A stretch of DNA of 57,224 nucleotides from a virus, in the IMG/VR virus record IMGVR_UViG_3300027365_000015, positions 1 to 57,224 of that record. The stretch is one strand, 5' to 3'. The notes under the pieces are model-generated. The model did no database searches and was not told the origin of the DNA. It worked only from the letters and a program-made list of their open reading frames with translations. A program made the position numbers and the translations under genes. Below are positions 34,268 to 42,857 of the stretch, in pieces (position 1 is the first letter of the stretch; each line of letters opens with the position of its first letter).

Positions 34268-34534
34268 TTACATCTCCACCACGGTGATCATGAAATCGAC
34301 CTCTTTCACTCGGCTCTGGGTGTGAATGAGGGGTGAGAACTTGTAGGTCTGCCCGTTGGCCCCGCCACGGATCCACAGCTTCACCCGGTCGGGCTCGATG
34401 CTGACCTGGGTGATCTCGATGCCGTCCGGCGCCTCGGCGTCCACGGAGACGACTTCGTCGCCCTCGGCCAGCCAGTCCGCGAACAGCAGGTCGTAGTCGA
34501 GGTGATCGTTGGGTTGCTTGCGCCAGGTCTTCAT
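34268..34534 (-). CDS. Phage fibre-tail adaptor-like protein
   Basis: This protein has 88 residues. DYDLLFADWLAEGDEVVSVD, LWIRGGANGQTYKFSPLI and VKEVDFMITV match the short fibre-tail adaptor proteins (one immunoglobulin-like beta domain) found in many phages. It should link a fibre to the tail. It lies just upstream of the DGR target gene, and its start overlaps the preceding stop. Confidence 0.7.
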   Translation of the reverse strand: MKTWRKQPNDHLDYDLLFADWLAEGDEVVSVDAEAPDGIEITQVSIEPDRVKLWIRGGANGQTYKFSPLIHTQSRVKEVDFMITVVEM

Positions 34535-36192
34535 GTGATGCGGTACTCCCGGGGGCTGGCGGGAATCGCCAGGTGGCGATCGACGCGGGGAACGGTGAAG
34601 GTGCGCTGTGCGGGCGCCGGGTCGCCGGCGTTGATCTTGAAGCTGCGCGGCGGGATCGTGGCCGAGCCCGTCATGGCTACCGGCGCCATCAGCCGGACGC
34701 GCAGCGCGACCGCCTGGGACTCGGCCCCGGCGGCTACCTGGCTCGATTCCACGCTGACGATGGTGTAGATCTCCGCTTCCATGGCCACGCTGCCCGCCCC
34801 GTCGGCATCGGCGGCGGTCATGAAGGCCAGGCGCGCGGCGCCGGCGGCGGAGAGGGCCGGCTCGCCTTCGGCCTGCCCGGTCATGTAGAGCGTGGCGACG
34901 TTGTCGCCCAGCGCCTCGCTGGTAGCCACGGCCTGGCCGCTGGCCTCCTTGGCGATCAGCCGGGTGGCCGTGATGCTGGCCGCGGCGGTCGCCTCGGCCG
35001 GGCCGCGCCCGTCGCGCAGCACGGTGGGCGTCATCGGCGAGGACGCCTCACCCTCGAAGCGAAGGCTGGCGGGCACGCGGTGCAGGATCTCCAGGCGCAG
35101 GTCATCGAGCGATGCGCTGGCCTCGGCCTGATAGGTCGCCCGGGATCGCGGCTCGAAGCGCGGCACCGCGTCGGCCTCGGCAATGCCCTCGCACGGCACC
35201 GGCTCGAACAGCGGGAAGCGGCGCGCGATGGGCTCGGAGGCGAGCGCCTCGCCCAGCATTCCGCCATAGCCGTAGGCGTAGCGGGTGCCATCGCGCAGGA
35301 TGTCCGGCGAGGCGACGAACTCGGCATGCGCTCGGAACAGGAACTCGATGATCCTGACCAGGTGGCTCTGGGTGACCGACTCGGCTTCGGCCTCGGCATT
35401 GCCCGGATAGGCCGCGCGCGCCACATAGACATCGGCCGCCGAGAGCGACGACTCGGCATCGCAGTAGCTCCAGCCGAAGCCCAGGATGGCGTTCGGCGTG
35501 GCACGGCTGTGCGCCCGCACGATGGCCGGGCCGCCCGCCTGCACCTGGCGGACACGGATCTTCGTGACGTCCTGGCTGCGCGCGAAGGCCAGCGAGGCGG
35601 TGCGCATCCGCCGCGGGTCCATCGTCCGAGTGATCGGGATGTCGGGCGACGACGCTTCGGCGACGGCCTCAGCGGCGCCCTGGGCATCGATCAGTCGGGC
35701 ATGGATGACACGGTTGTCGGTGAGCCCCTCGGCCGTGGCCACCAGGCCGTCGGCCCAGCCTGTCGTACCATTGAGCGGCTCGCCGTTGAGTGGGCCGCCG
35801 TCGCGGTACTCGGGCGCCATGCGCACCAGTCGCCGCGGCTCGGGCGAAGACAGCTCGGCGAACGCCTCGGCCGGCAGGCCGTCCACCTGGCGAGCGCGAT
35901 ACGGCACCCCGGACGCCTCGGCCTCGCCCGAAGACGAGAGCGGGGCACCGGGCGTGATGCGCACCGGCTGGAAGGGCGCTACTTCGACCCGGGCCTCGGC
36001 GCTGCCATTGACCCGGGCCAGCCGCACCGGCGTGGCGCTGCCGGCGGCCTCGGCGGACGCCGCGGCCGGACTGGCATAGGCGGTACGGTCGGCGCCCGCC
36101 GACGACTGGGCGTCGGCCTCGAGCAGCCCCTCCGCCCAGACCACCGGATAGGCGCCGCCGTTGATGACGGCGCTGTTGAACGGGACCGTCAT
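34531..36192 (-). CDS. Alanine-rich repetitive tail protein
   Basis: This protein has 553 residues built from imperfect repeats of about 40-50 residues in which an arginine-rich strand (RLVRMAP, HARLIDA, ITATRLIAKE) is followed by an alanine and glutamate segment (SAEARVE, AEAVAEASSP, GEAEASG). It ends with a compact domain (FKINAGDPAPAQRTFTVPRV). Repeats of this kind suggest a beta-solenoid or stacked fibre. It lies among tail genes. No family recognised. Confidence 0.65.
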   Translation of the reverse strand: MTVPFNSAVINGGAYPVVWAEGLLEADAQSSAGADRTAYASPAAASAEAAGSATPVRLARVNGSAEARVEVAPFQPVRITPGAPLSSSGEAEASGVPYRARQVDGLPAEAFAELSSPEPRRLVRMAPEYRDGGPLNGEPLNGTTGWADGLVATAEGLTDNRVIHARLIDAQGAAEAVAEASSPDIPITRTMDPRRMRTASLAFARSQDVTKIRVRQVQAGGPAIVRAHSRATPNAILGFGWSYCDAESSLSAADVYVARAAYPGNAEAEAESVTQSHLVRIIEFLFRAHAEFVASPDILRDGTRYAYGYGGMLGEALASEPIARRFPLFEPVPCEGIAEADAVPRFEPRSRATYQAEASASLDDLRLEILHRVPASLRFEGEASSPMTPTVLRDGRGPAEATAAASITATRLIAKEASGQAVATSEALGDNVATLYMTGQAEGEPALSAAGAARLAFMTAADADGAGSVAMEAEIYTIVSVESSQVAAGAESQAVALRVRLMAPVAMTGSATIPPRSFKINAGDPAPAQRTFTVPRVDRHLAIPASPREYRIT

Positions 36193-36205
36193 GGGTGGCC
36201 CTCAG

Positions 36206-36628
36206 TTAGCGCAGGATGGCCTTCATGCCACCGATGTCGATGCTCAGCACGTCGTTGATCTCCAGCGTCTTGGAGACGGAGAACGGCGCGTGATAGAGCA
36301 TGTTGCCGCCGGCCTGGGCGTCGAACAGGGCGTAGTGGGTCACCGTCACCGAGCCGTCGGCGATGGGCGGGAACTGCAGCAGCTTGGCGTTGGAGCACAT
36401 CTTGCCGTCGCCGCTGTCGGTGGGCGACGTCCAGCCGGAATCGATGGAGCCGCCCTTGGCCGCGTCCTGGCGCAGGTAGGAGGAGTCCGACACCTCGGTG
36501 CCGGTATTGGCGTCGGTCGGGTCACTGGTGAACAGCGCCACGTAGATGGTGGAGGGCGTCGGCAGGGAGTTGCCGCGCAGGGTGTGCTGCAGAATGCCTT
36601 CTTCCAGGTAGTCGGAGAATGCGGACAT
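36206..36628 (-). CDS. Gp80-like phage tail fibre protein
   Basis: The 140-residue product opens MSAFSDYLEEGILQHTLRG, then STIYVALFTSDPTDANTGTE, and has TVTHYALFDAQAGGNMLYHA. This matches small beta-sandwich tail fibre or decoration proteins (Gp80 family). The start is preceded by a GNRA hairpin, with GAGGT nine bases upstream. Confidence 0.8.
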   Translation of the reverse strand: MSAFSDYLEEGILQHTLRGNSLPTPSTIYVALFTSDPTDANTGTEVSDSSYLRQDAAKGGSIDSGWTSPTDSGDGKMCSNAKLLQFPPIADGSVTVTHYALFDAQAGGNMLYHAPFSVSKTLEINDVLSIDIGGMKAILR

Positions 36629-36634
36629 GTCGCG

Positions 36635-36648
36635 TTACCTCACGGTAA
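36635..36648 (-). promoter_or_regulatory. GNRA hairpin upstream of Gp80-like gene
   Basis: TTACC-GTGA-GGTAA on the coding strand: a five-pair stem differing from other copies but fully paired. GAGGT is the probable ribosome-binding site. Confidence 0.65.
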
Positions 36649-36666
36649 GTGGTGCGATGGATGGGG

Positions 36667-37224
36667 TCAGATGAAGCGCCGCGCCTTCACGCGGGCGCCA
36701 CCTCGGGCGTGGCCGAGTCGGGCGTGCTGCCTGGCGTCGGCCACGCCGGCCAGGAAGCGCTGTTGGTAATAGGAGGCAAGCTCGGCATTGCGCCACGGCT
36801 GCGGGAGCAGCAGCAGCCGCCACCGCGCGCCGTCGGCGATCACCTCGCCCCAGCGCGACACCACCTCCTCCGGGGGCATGTCGCCCGGTGCCGGCCGGCA
36901 GGCCAGCTGCCCATAGAGCAGCGAGCCCTCAGGGCGGCGGTCGAACTCGATCACCGTCGGCGCCGGCTGGCGGAAGCCATCGCCCTGCATACGCTCGCGC
37001 CCGTGAAGAGTCAGCGAGACGATGCGCAGCGGCTCCCCTTGCGACGCCACCACCTGCGGGTAGTCGGTGTTGGCCGCCACCACCACGGGCTCCCCGCGCT
37101 GCACCCAGGCGTCGGCCTCGGTGCACAGCTCCCGCGCCATGCGGGCCAGGGTTTCTCGGATGGTGAGCAGAGGCGCCTCGGGCACGTCCTGCACCACCTG
37201 GTTGACCAGCTCGTTCAGCGTCAT
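36667..37224 (-). CDS. Head-tail connector protein
   Basis: This protein has 185 residues. It opens with a helical segment MTLNELVNQVVQDVPEAPLL and has beta strands (TVIEFDRRPEGSLLYGQLAC) and a helical end. Size and order after the DUF6682-like gene suggest a connector or tail-attachment protein. ATGA overlap with the upstream gene. Confidence 0.6.
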   Translation of the reverse strand: MTLNELVNQVVQDVPEAPLLTIRETLARMARELCTEADAWVQRGEPVVVAANTDYPQVVASQGEPLRIVSLTLHGRERMQGDGFRQPAPTVIEFDRRPEGSLLYGQLACRPAPGDMPPEEVVSRWGEVIADGARWRLLLLPQPWRNAELASYYQQRFLAGVADARQHARLGHARGGARVKARRFI

Positions 37225-37913
37225 GCGGACCTCTGCGGCATAGCGGAGCCGTCAGGCGCGTTGGGCGAGGTGATCGAATCGACCTGCCCTTTCCCTTGCA
37301 TCTGCTGCATGTACGCCTGGCGGTGCATCTGCGCCCGGTTCAGGTTCGCCGCGTGCTCGGCATCCTTGGAGTAGGCGCGATACAGGATGTAGTCGGTGGC
37401 CACCGGCACATAGGCGTCGTTGAGCTTGAAGGCCTCGTCGCGGATGGCGTCGAGCCCGTCGCTCGCCGGGTGCGGGGTGGGGACCGCCGAGTAGATGATC
37501 TCCAGCTTGGCGCCCTCCTTGGCCGGCGGGTAGACATAAAACCGGGTCGGGTCCAGGTCGTCGAACACATACTGCTCGACTTCTATGCTCGCCGGGTCGG
37601 AATGCCAGTTGCGCCGGGTGGAGTCGAGCGCCCGGCGCGTGGTGACCATCACGGCCATCTGGTCGCCGACGGTGTTGCGCATCACATCGATAAGGCGCAG
37701 GCCGTCGCTGGGAATCTGCTGGCGAGTTCCCTTCTCCAGCGCCACCTCGGCATTCACCGAGAAGGCATCGGGCTTGAGCTGGACGGCCGCCTGGTAGAAC
37801 TCGTTGAGCCAGCCGATCAGCTCCTCGTTCTTCCAGCGGGTGCCGGCGGCCGTCACCTCCTGCAGGACCAGCTTCGCGTTGTCGATGATCGTGCCCACGG
37901 TGGTGACGGCCAT
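37221..37913 (-). CDS. DUF6682-like head-tail adaptor
   Basis: This protein has 230 residues. The N-terminal helix-rich part (IIDNAKLVLQEVTAAGTRWK, then ELIGWLNEFYQAAVQLKPD) and LRLIDVMRNTV are the pattern of the DUF6682 family that follows coat genes in podovirus-like phages. FDDLDPTRFYVYPPAKEGA and ATDYILYRAYSKDAEHAA support it. It probably forms the head-tail joining ring. Confidence 0.75.
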   Translation of the reverse strand: MAVTTVGTIIDNAKLVLQEVTAAGTRWKNEELIGWLNEFYQAAVQLKPDAFSVNAEVALEKGTRQQIPSDGLRLIDVMRNTVGDQMAVMVTTRRALDSTRRNWHSDPASIEVEQYVFDDLDPTRFYVYPPAKEGAKLEIIYSAVPTPHPASDGLDAIRDEAFKLNDAYVPVATDYILYRAYSKDAEHAANLNRAQMHRQAYMQQMQGKGQVDSITSPNAPDGSAMPQRSA

Positions 37914-37916
37914 GGC

Positions 37917-38309
37917 TTAGACCTCCTGAAGGTCGCGCTTCTTGGCGAGCTGGGCGGTCCAGGGGAACAGCCGGCCGGTCTTGCGGTGGCGCAGCAGGCG
38001 GCCCTGGTACTTGGAGCCGCCCTCCACCGCTTCTTCGCCCTGGGTGTCGCCCTGCGTAGGGGCGGTGACGGGCTCGCCGGAAGCGGTGCCGCCATCGCTG
38101 TCGGCGGGGGCTTCCGGATCGCCCGGGCGCTCGGTGTCGCGGGCCTCGGTGACACCCTGCTCCGCCTGCGCCTCGGCGAGCTCCTGCAGCTCGGCGCGCA
38201 GCGTCTCGACGCCCTTGCGCTTATCGACATCGACGCCGAGGTGCTGCTTGCCCAGCGCCTCGAGCTGGTCCTTTGTCTCGGCGTCCTCGATCTGCTTGAT
38301 CAGTGACAT
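37917..38309 (-). CDS. Small head-region protein
   Basis: The 130-residue product opens MSLIKQIEDAETKDQLEALG and continues with a LEM/HeH-like short helical domain, then a disordered acidic linker (residues 55-95) and a basic end. Found between coat and adaptor genes, where head completion or decoration proteins are usual. Role unknown. Confidence 0.6.
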   Translation of the reverse strand: MSLIKQIEDAETKDQLEALGKQHLGVDVDKRKGVETLRAELQELAEAQAEQGVTEARDTERPGDPEAPADSDGGTASGEPVTAPTQGDTQGEEAVEGGSKYQGRLLRHRKTGRLFPWTAQLAKKRDLQEV

Positions 38310-38340
38310 GGTGTGGTCCTCAGTTGCCTCGATAGAAGAA

Positions 38341-38360
38341 CGCCACCCCGGAGGGTGGCG
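38341..38360 (-). terminator. Hairpin after coat gene, probable terminator
   Basis: CGCCACCC and GGGTGGCG form an eight-pair stem directly past the coat gene stop. A weak T-rich stretch (TTCTTCT) follows on the - strand, so termination would be partial. Confidence 0.55.
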
Positions 38361-38366
38361 TCAGGC

Positions 38367-39308
38367 TCAGCCGCGCTCGGCGTAGAGATGACCCATGGCG
38401 TTCGGGTCGATGGTCTCGTAGCCGAAGACGTTCAGGCCGCGCACCAGCTTGCCGAAGTCGCTGGGGTTGGGCAGCGTCTCCATGTTGGTCATCTGGCTGG
38501 CGAAGGTGAGCGCCTTCTTGTGGCCGAAGATGACGTTGGTGGCCTTCCGGGTGGTGGTGGCGTCGGTGACCGTGGACATGTTGTTGCTGATGTACACGGT
38601 GAAGCGGTCGAGCATGCCGACCTTGCCGTTGCGGAAGGCGCTCTCGGAGTCCCCCATCACGCTGGCGTCGCGCAGGTCGGACTTCTTGAGCATGCCGTTC
38701 ATCCACGCGGGCAGCACCACGTAGCGGTCGGTGTCGGGGCAGTTCTGCTCATCGAGCACCGAGCCGCAATCGACCAGGACGTCGAGGATGTTGGCCTTGG
38801 TGATGGCCACCGGCGCGCCGGCCTCGCCCATGTCGTAGCTGCCGGACTCGGCGCCCGCGGCGGCCCCGGCGTTGGCGGCGGCGGCATCGGCGAACACGTC
38901 GCCGAGGATCACCTTGTCGATGGCGATCTTCATCTGCTGGCCGGCATCGTCGGACCAGTCGTCCATCAGCTTGATGTCCGCCTGGTAGGCGTCGATGTCG
39001 TTCACCTCGAAGGCGAAGTACTTCGCCTGATCGATGTGCAGCTCGACCTTGTCGCTGGTCGGCTTCTCGTAGTTGAGGCCGCCACCGATGACGTAGTCGT
39101 TGATGGTGATCGAGGGGGTGGTGCGGATCTGCACCGTGTCGCCCTGGTTCTTGATCTCGCCCTCGTAGAGGGTGTTGGAGATCTCGGCGAACGCGGTGGA
39201 CTTGTAGAGCTTCTCGACCAGCTTGCCCGACCATACCTCCGGGATGAACCCGGACGTGGACGAGCTGGAGTAGTCGGGATGGCTCCCGTCACGAGTCGGA
39301 CCTGCCAT
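38367..39308 (-). CDS. Major capsid protein
   Basis: This protein has 313 residues. The N-terminus, SSTSGFIPEVWSGKLVEKLY, and ISNTLYEGEIKNQGDTVQIR are the start of coat proteins of the P22/N4-gp56-like branch of the HK97 fold. FVLP-type contexts such as DRYVVLPAWMNGML and GMLDRFTVYISNN support it. Gene order scaffold then coat is conventional. AAGAGGTAA is the ribosome-binding site and a GNRA hairpin lies upstream. Confidence 0.88.
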   Translation of the reverse strand: MAGPTRDGSHPDYSSSSTSGFIPEVWSGKLVEKLYKSTAFAEISNTLYEGEIKNQGDTVQIRTTPSITINDYVIGGGLNYEKPTSDKVELHIDQAKYFAFEVNDIDAYQADIKLMDDWSDDAGQQMKIAIDKVILGDVFADAAAANAGAAAGAESGSYDMGEAGAPVAITKANILDVLVDCGSVLDEQNCPDTDRYVVLPAWMNGMLKKSDLRDASVMGDSESAFRNGKVGMLDRFTVYISNNMSTVTDATTTRKATNVIFGHKKALTFASQMTNMETLPNPSDFGKLVRGLNVFGYETIDPNAMGHLYAERG

Positions 39309-39327
39309 GGTGTGTTACCTCTTGCTG

Positions 39328-39341
39328 TCGCCTCTCGGCGA
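39328..39341 (-). promoter_or_regulatory. GNRA hairpin upstream of coat gene
   Basis: TCGCC-GAGA-GGCGA on the coding strand; a five-pair stem with a GAGA tetraloop, about 19 bases before the coat start. Confidence 0.65.
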
Positions 39342-39364
39342 GGAATCGGGAACCGCCCGCCGGG

Positions 39365-40318
39365 TCAGCGGACCCGGCCTTCTGTCTGGGCGGCGAAGAT
39401 GTCGGCTTCCAGGCGCTGGGCCTCGTCGGCGCTGTAGCGCCCGCTGTTCTTGTCCCGGTAGAACTGGCCGATCTCCGCCCGCGTCCACAGCTTCTTGCCT
39501 TGCGGCGCTTCGGTGGTGCGGGCAGTGCGGGGCTCGACTTGATCCTCAGGGACCTGCGGGCGCGGCGCCGGGGCCGCCTGGTCGAGGTAGGACTGGAAGA
39601 TGTCGGCCACCCCCTTCGCGTCCAGGGCCTGCTGAGCCTCGTTCAGCACCTGTTGGCGCTGCTTGCCGGTCTGAGGATCGAACTGCGCGAGGAACTGGTG
39701 AAACTTGGCGTCGGCGTTGATCTCGCGGAACGTCGGCACGGCCTGCTCCAGGTTCACCCAGAAGCGTGCCTGCGCGTCCTCCTGCTTCTCGGACTCGAGA
39801 CGCTCGAGGCGTTCGGACAGCTCGCGGGTGTTGCCGGTGTCGGCCTGGGGTGCCGGCGCGCGCTGGCTGACCATGCGCTCGACGAACGTGACCAGGTCCT
39901 CGCCGAACTCCTGCTTGAACTGGGCCAGCTGGTCGTCGGATACGCCGCTGTTACCGGCGGTTGGCGCCTGCTGCTCCAGCTCGGCAATCCGCCGATCCTT
40001 GTCGGCGGCCTGCTGCTTGAGTTCGTCGTTCTCCTGCCGCAGTGCCGGGATCTCGCTGTTGTACTTGCCCTGCAGGACGTTGAAGCGGTGCTGCCAATAC
40101 AGCGCGTCCTTGTCCTGGGGCTCGTCCTTGGCGGGATCACTGGCGGGTTGCGGCTTCTCCTCGGGCTTGGGCTCGTCAGGCACCGGGGGCGCGTCCTGCG
40201 GGTTTCGGGCGCCTTCCTCGGGAGCCGGGGCCGGGGCGGCCTCGGGGTTCTCGGGCTTGGGCTCGAAGTGCTGGCGGGCGGCCTCGGCTTGGGCCTGGAC
40301 GGACTTGGGTAGGGACAT
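39365..40318 (-). CDS. Scaffolding protein
   Basis: This protein has about 317 residues, highly charged. The N-terminal 75 residues are proline and glutamate-rich and disordered. The centre is coiled coil (QENDELKQQAADKDRRIAEL), and the C-terminus has a basic helix (FYRDKNSGRYSADEAQRLEA) typical of coat-binding scaffold tails. It lies directly upstream of the coat gene. ATG 40318 follows AGGAG; a GTG two codons earlier is possible. Confidence 0.85.
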   Translation of the reverse strand: MSLPKSVQAQAEAARQHFEPKPENPEAAPAPAPEEGARNPQDAPPVPDEPKPEEKPQPASDPAKDEPQDKDALYWQHRFNVLQGKYNSEIPALRQENDELKQQAADKDRRIAELEQQAPTAGNSGVSDDQLAQFKQEFGEDLVTFVERMVSQRAPAPQADTGNTRELSERLERLESEKQEDAQARFWVNLEQAVPTFREINADAKFHQFLAQFDPQTGKQRQQVLNEAQQALDAKGVADIFQSYLDQAAPAPRPQVPEDQVEPRTARTTEAPQGKKLWTRAEIGQFYRDKNSGRYSADEAQRLEADIFAAQTEGRVR

Positions 40319-40331
40319 TTCCACTCCTGTG

Positions 40332-40345
40332 GCGCCTCACGGCGC
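40332..40345 (-). promoter_or_regulatory. GNRA hairpin upstream of scaffold gene
   Basis: GCGCC-GTGA-GGCGC on the coding strand. Here it lies upstream of the AGGAG ribosome-binding site rather than containing it. Confidence 0.65.
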
Positions 40346-40419
40346 GACCTGTGAGCCGGCATGGCCGGGGTTCACGATTCGGGTAACGGGTTCTGGCTGC
40401 AGTCCAGAGCGCACCCACG

Positions 40420-40455
40420 ACAAAGCCGCCCAGGGCGCACCATGAGCGGCTTTGT
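40420..40455 (-). terminator. Probable terminator or processing hairpin
   Basis: ACAAAGCCGC and GCGGCTTTGT, a ten-pair stem with a 16-base loop, lie in the 156-base gap between the small gene at 40481 and the scaffold gene. There is no clear T run. Confidence 0.5.
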
Positions 40456-40480
40456 GGTGAGGCCGGACCGAACCCGGCGG

Positions 40481-40708
40481 CTACCTGGCGAAGCGGCTGT
40501 CGATGACCTCGCGGGCCTGGTCGAACTTCTCGATCAGCTCGGCGAGGGTGGCGGCCTGCCCCTGCAGGCGGGCCAACTCACTGGCGTCCCGGCACTGCTC
40601 CAGGCTGTCGCGGCACTGCTCCCGCTCGGCCCTGAGCAGGGCCACCAGCCGGCGCCCCTCCGGGGACTCCGCCAGCCGGGCCAGCGCCTTCCAGTCCTGC
40701 TCCTGCAT
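40481..40708 (-). CDS. Small helical protein overlapping portal end
   Basis: This protein has 75 residues, fully helical (ARLQGQAATLAELIEKFDQA). AAGGAG eight bases before the ATG supports it. The first 131 bases overlap the 3' end of the portal frame, so both frames are used. It may be a portal-associated or scaffold accessory protein; no family known. Confidence 0.65.
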   Translation of the reverse strand: MQEQDWKALARLAESPEGRRLVALLRAEREQCRDSLEQCRDASELARLQGQAATLAELIEKFDQAREVIDSRFAR

Positions 40709-42857
40709 CGTTGCTCCTTCGCGTCTCGGCGATCAGCTTGGCGATCTCGGCCAGCAGCTTCTGCGCCTCCAGGGGCGCCATCTGCCGGGCGGTCTCGGTC
40801 TCGGTCTGGGTCTGCGCCACGTCGGCCTGCACCTGGCCGGCGTCGGCGCCGTACTTCTGGGCCCGGGCCTGCTTCTCGGCGATCTCCGCCTGCGCCTTGG
40901 CCTGCTCGATCTGCGCCTGAGCCTGCTGCGCCTGCTGCTGCTGGGCCAGGTTCTGCTGCATCTGCTCCTCGGTGGGGATGAGGCCCGGCATGTCCAGCTT
41001 CTCGGCGATGCTGTCCAGCAGCTTGCGGCGACCATCGTGGCCCATGATGCCCATGTCGTAGTCGTTGGCGGTGAGCTGCAGGAACTGCTGCCGCATGGCG
41101 TGGGTCTGCTCGCGGATCAGCATGGCGGACGAGCCGCGCGCCACCACGTTGACGTCGCCCTTGATCGACTGGTCGTCGCTGAACTGCATGTTGTGCAGCC
41201 ACAGCGCGCCGATCACCCGGCGCAGCACGCCGCGGTCGATATGGCGGATGGCGTCCTTGATGCCCTTGTTGGCCGACTCCATGAGCATCGAGAGGCCGCT
41301 GGCGGTCTGGCCAGCACCGCCTGCCGTGTCGTTGCCGTAGATATAGCGCGGGATGTTGGTGGCATCGTCGGCCCGGCGCTCGAACTGGTCGTAGACCGCC
41401 AGCAGCTCGCTGGCATTGCTCTGCGGCTGGAAGAAGTTCAGGGCCCGGTTGTTGCCGGTGATGGCGCTGTCCTTGGTGCGCCAGATCTTCCACGGGTAGA
41501 TGTCGGTCGGGTCTTCCGTGGGCTGCAGGCGATCCTCGTAGACCTCCACTTGGGGGCCGGAGGAGATGGCGAGGTTGTTCACCAGCGAGCGCGCCGTGGC
41601 GTTGCACACGTCCTGAATGTCGGCCATCAGCTCGGGGATGGCCTGACCCCAGAATGAGCCCGGCACCGGCTGGAAGCTGGCCTTGTGGTAGGGCCGGCGC
41701 TCCAGCGGGTCGCGGTTGATGCGCACCCGGATGACGTGCTGGCCGATCAGGATCGCCTCGATCTCGTACTCGGCCAGCGGGTCCTCGATCTCATCGGGGT
41801 TGATGCCCCACTGCAGCAGGGTCACGCCCTGGGCGCCGCCGGAGTAGATCAGGCCGTCGATGGTGTCGCCTGGGGTCAACCACTCGTGGCCACGCCCCTC
41901 GAGCTCGGCGCGCTCGCCGTCGGTCCACAGCCAGTCGCGCAGGCCGCCCTGGCCGTACTGCTCCAGCACTCGGCGGATGGCCTCGTCGTTGTAGCCGCTG
42001 CCCTGGCCGATGCCCATCAGCTGGTTGAGCTGGCCGCGCGTGAAGCGGGCGCGCTCGATGAGGTAGGCGCCGTCGTCCACGCTGGTGGCGTCGGGGCTCG
42101 GGTAGAGGTCGAAGGGGCTCACCCGCTCGAACTCGGGACGGATGGTCTCTGTCTTGATGGGCTGCCAGCCCTCCAGCCAGGCCAGGGTCGGCACGCGGCG
42201 CAGGATGGGCGCACGCAGGAAGGCGGCCGGATAGGTGACGAAGTCGTCGATGAACGCCTCGAAGGCCTCGTCCCAGCCACCCTCGGCCAGCTGGTCCTCG
42301 ATCACGTCCTCGTGGCGCTTGGCGGCGTCGTCGGCCTTCTCCTGCACTGCCTGGCGAATCTGCTCGCGGGCCTGCTCGACCAGGGCGGCCATGTCCACCG
42401 CCTGGCCCTGCTGCTGCATCTGCTGGGCTTGGGCCTGAATCTGAGCGGCCAGCGGGCGCAGGTAGGCGTCGGGCACCTCGGCCACCGGCGTCGGGTCCAG
42501 TCCCCACGGCTTCTCGTTGGCCGGCATCATGATGTCGCGGATCCACGCGGCCGCGGCGCGGCACTTGGTGGCGGTGAGCATCATGTAGATCTCGGCCCCG
42601 CCCTCCTTGCGGATCGCGGTCAGCTTGTCCGGGTCATACTCCCCCTTGCGCCGGCGCAGGCAGTCGAGCAGGCGATACTCCACCTCCTGCTTGGCCATCT
42701 TGGCCGATTCCCAGCTGCGCCGGATGTGCGCGCCCAGGGAAGACTCCACCAGCTGGCGGCGGCGCTCCTGCTCGTCGCGGATGCGCTGGGCCTCGGCCTG
42801 CTCGTCGGCCTGCAGGTCGGCGGCGGAGCGGTATTGCAGCAGGCCGAGACTAGCCAT
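40578..42857 (-). CDS. Portal protein
   Basis: This protein has 759 residues, large as in T7-, BPP-1- and epsilon15-like phages. The N-terminal helical part contains WESAKMAKQEVEYRLLDCLR and AAAWIRDIMMPANEKPWGL. The core has YPAAFLRAPILRRVPTLAWL, ERVSPFDLYPSPDATSVDD and NNLAISSGPQVEVYEDRLQP. A glutamine-rich coiled coil (NLAQQQQAQQAQAQIEQAKA) forms the barrel end. The last 43 residues are glycine and proline-rich and overlap the next gene. It would form the dodecameric DNA gate at one capsid vertex. Confidence 0.92.
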   Translation of the reverse strand: MASLGLLQYRSAADLQADEQAEAQRIRDEQERRRQLVESSLGAHIRRSWESAKMAKQEVEYRLLDCLRRRKGEYDPDKLTAIRKEGGAEIYMMLTATKCRAAAAWIRDIMMPANEKPWGLDPTPVAEVPDAYLRPLAAQIQAQAQQMQQQGQAVDMAALVEQAREQIRQAVQEKADDAAKRHEDVIEDQLAEGGWDEAFEAFIDDFVTYPAAFLRAPILRRVPTLAWLEGWQPIKTETIRPEFERVSPFDLYPSPDATSVDDGAYLIERARFTRGQLNQLMGIGQGSGYNDEAIRRVLEQYGQGGLRDWLWTDGERAELEGRGHEWLTPGDTIDGLIYSGGAQGVTLLQWGINPDEIEDPLAEYEIEAILIGQHVIRVRINRDPLERRPYHKASFQPVPGSFWGQAIPELMADIQDVCNATARSLVNNLAISSGPQVEVYEDRLQPTEDPTDIYPWKIWRTKDSAITGNNRALNFFQPQSNASELLAVYDQFERRADDATNIPRYIYGNDTAGGAGQTASGLSMLMESANKGIKDAIRHIDRGVLRRVIGALWLHNMQFSDDQSIKGDVNVVARGSSAMLIREQTHAMRQQFLQLTANDYDMGIMGHDGRRKLLDSIAEKLDMPGLIPTEEQMQQNLAQQQQAQQAQAQIEQAKAQAEIAEKQARAQKYGADAGQVQADVAQTQTETETARQMAPLEAQKLLAEIAKLIAETRRSNDAGAGLEGAGPAGGVPGGAPAGGPAQGRAGAVPRQPGAVPGRQ

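Noticed and set aside
40534-41607. Second - strand frame inside the portal gene
   Set aside because: Arg/Pro/Ala-rich out-of-frame shadow of the portal coding sequence.
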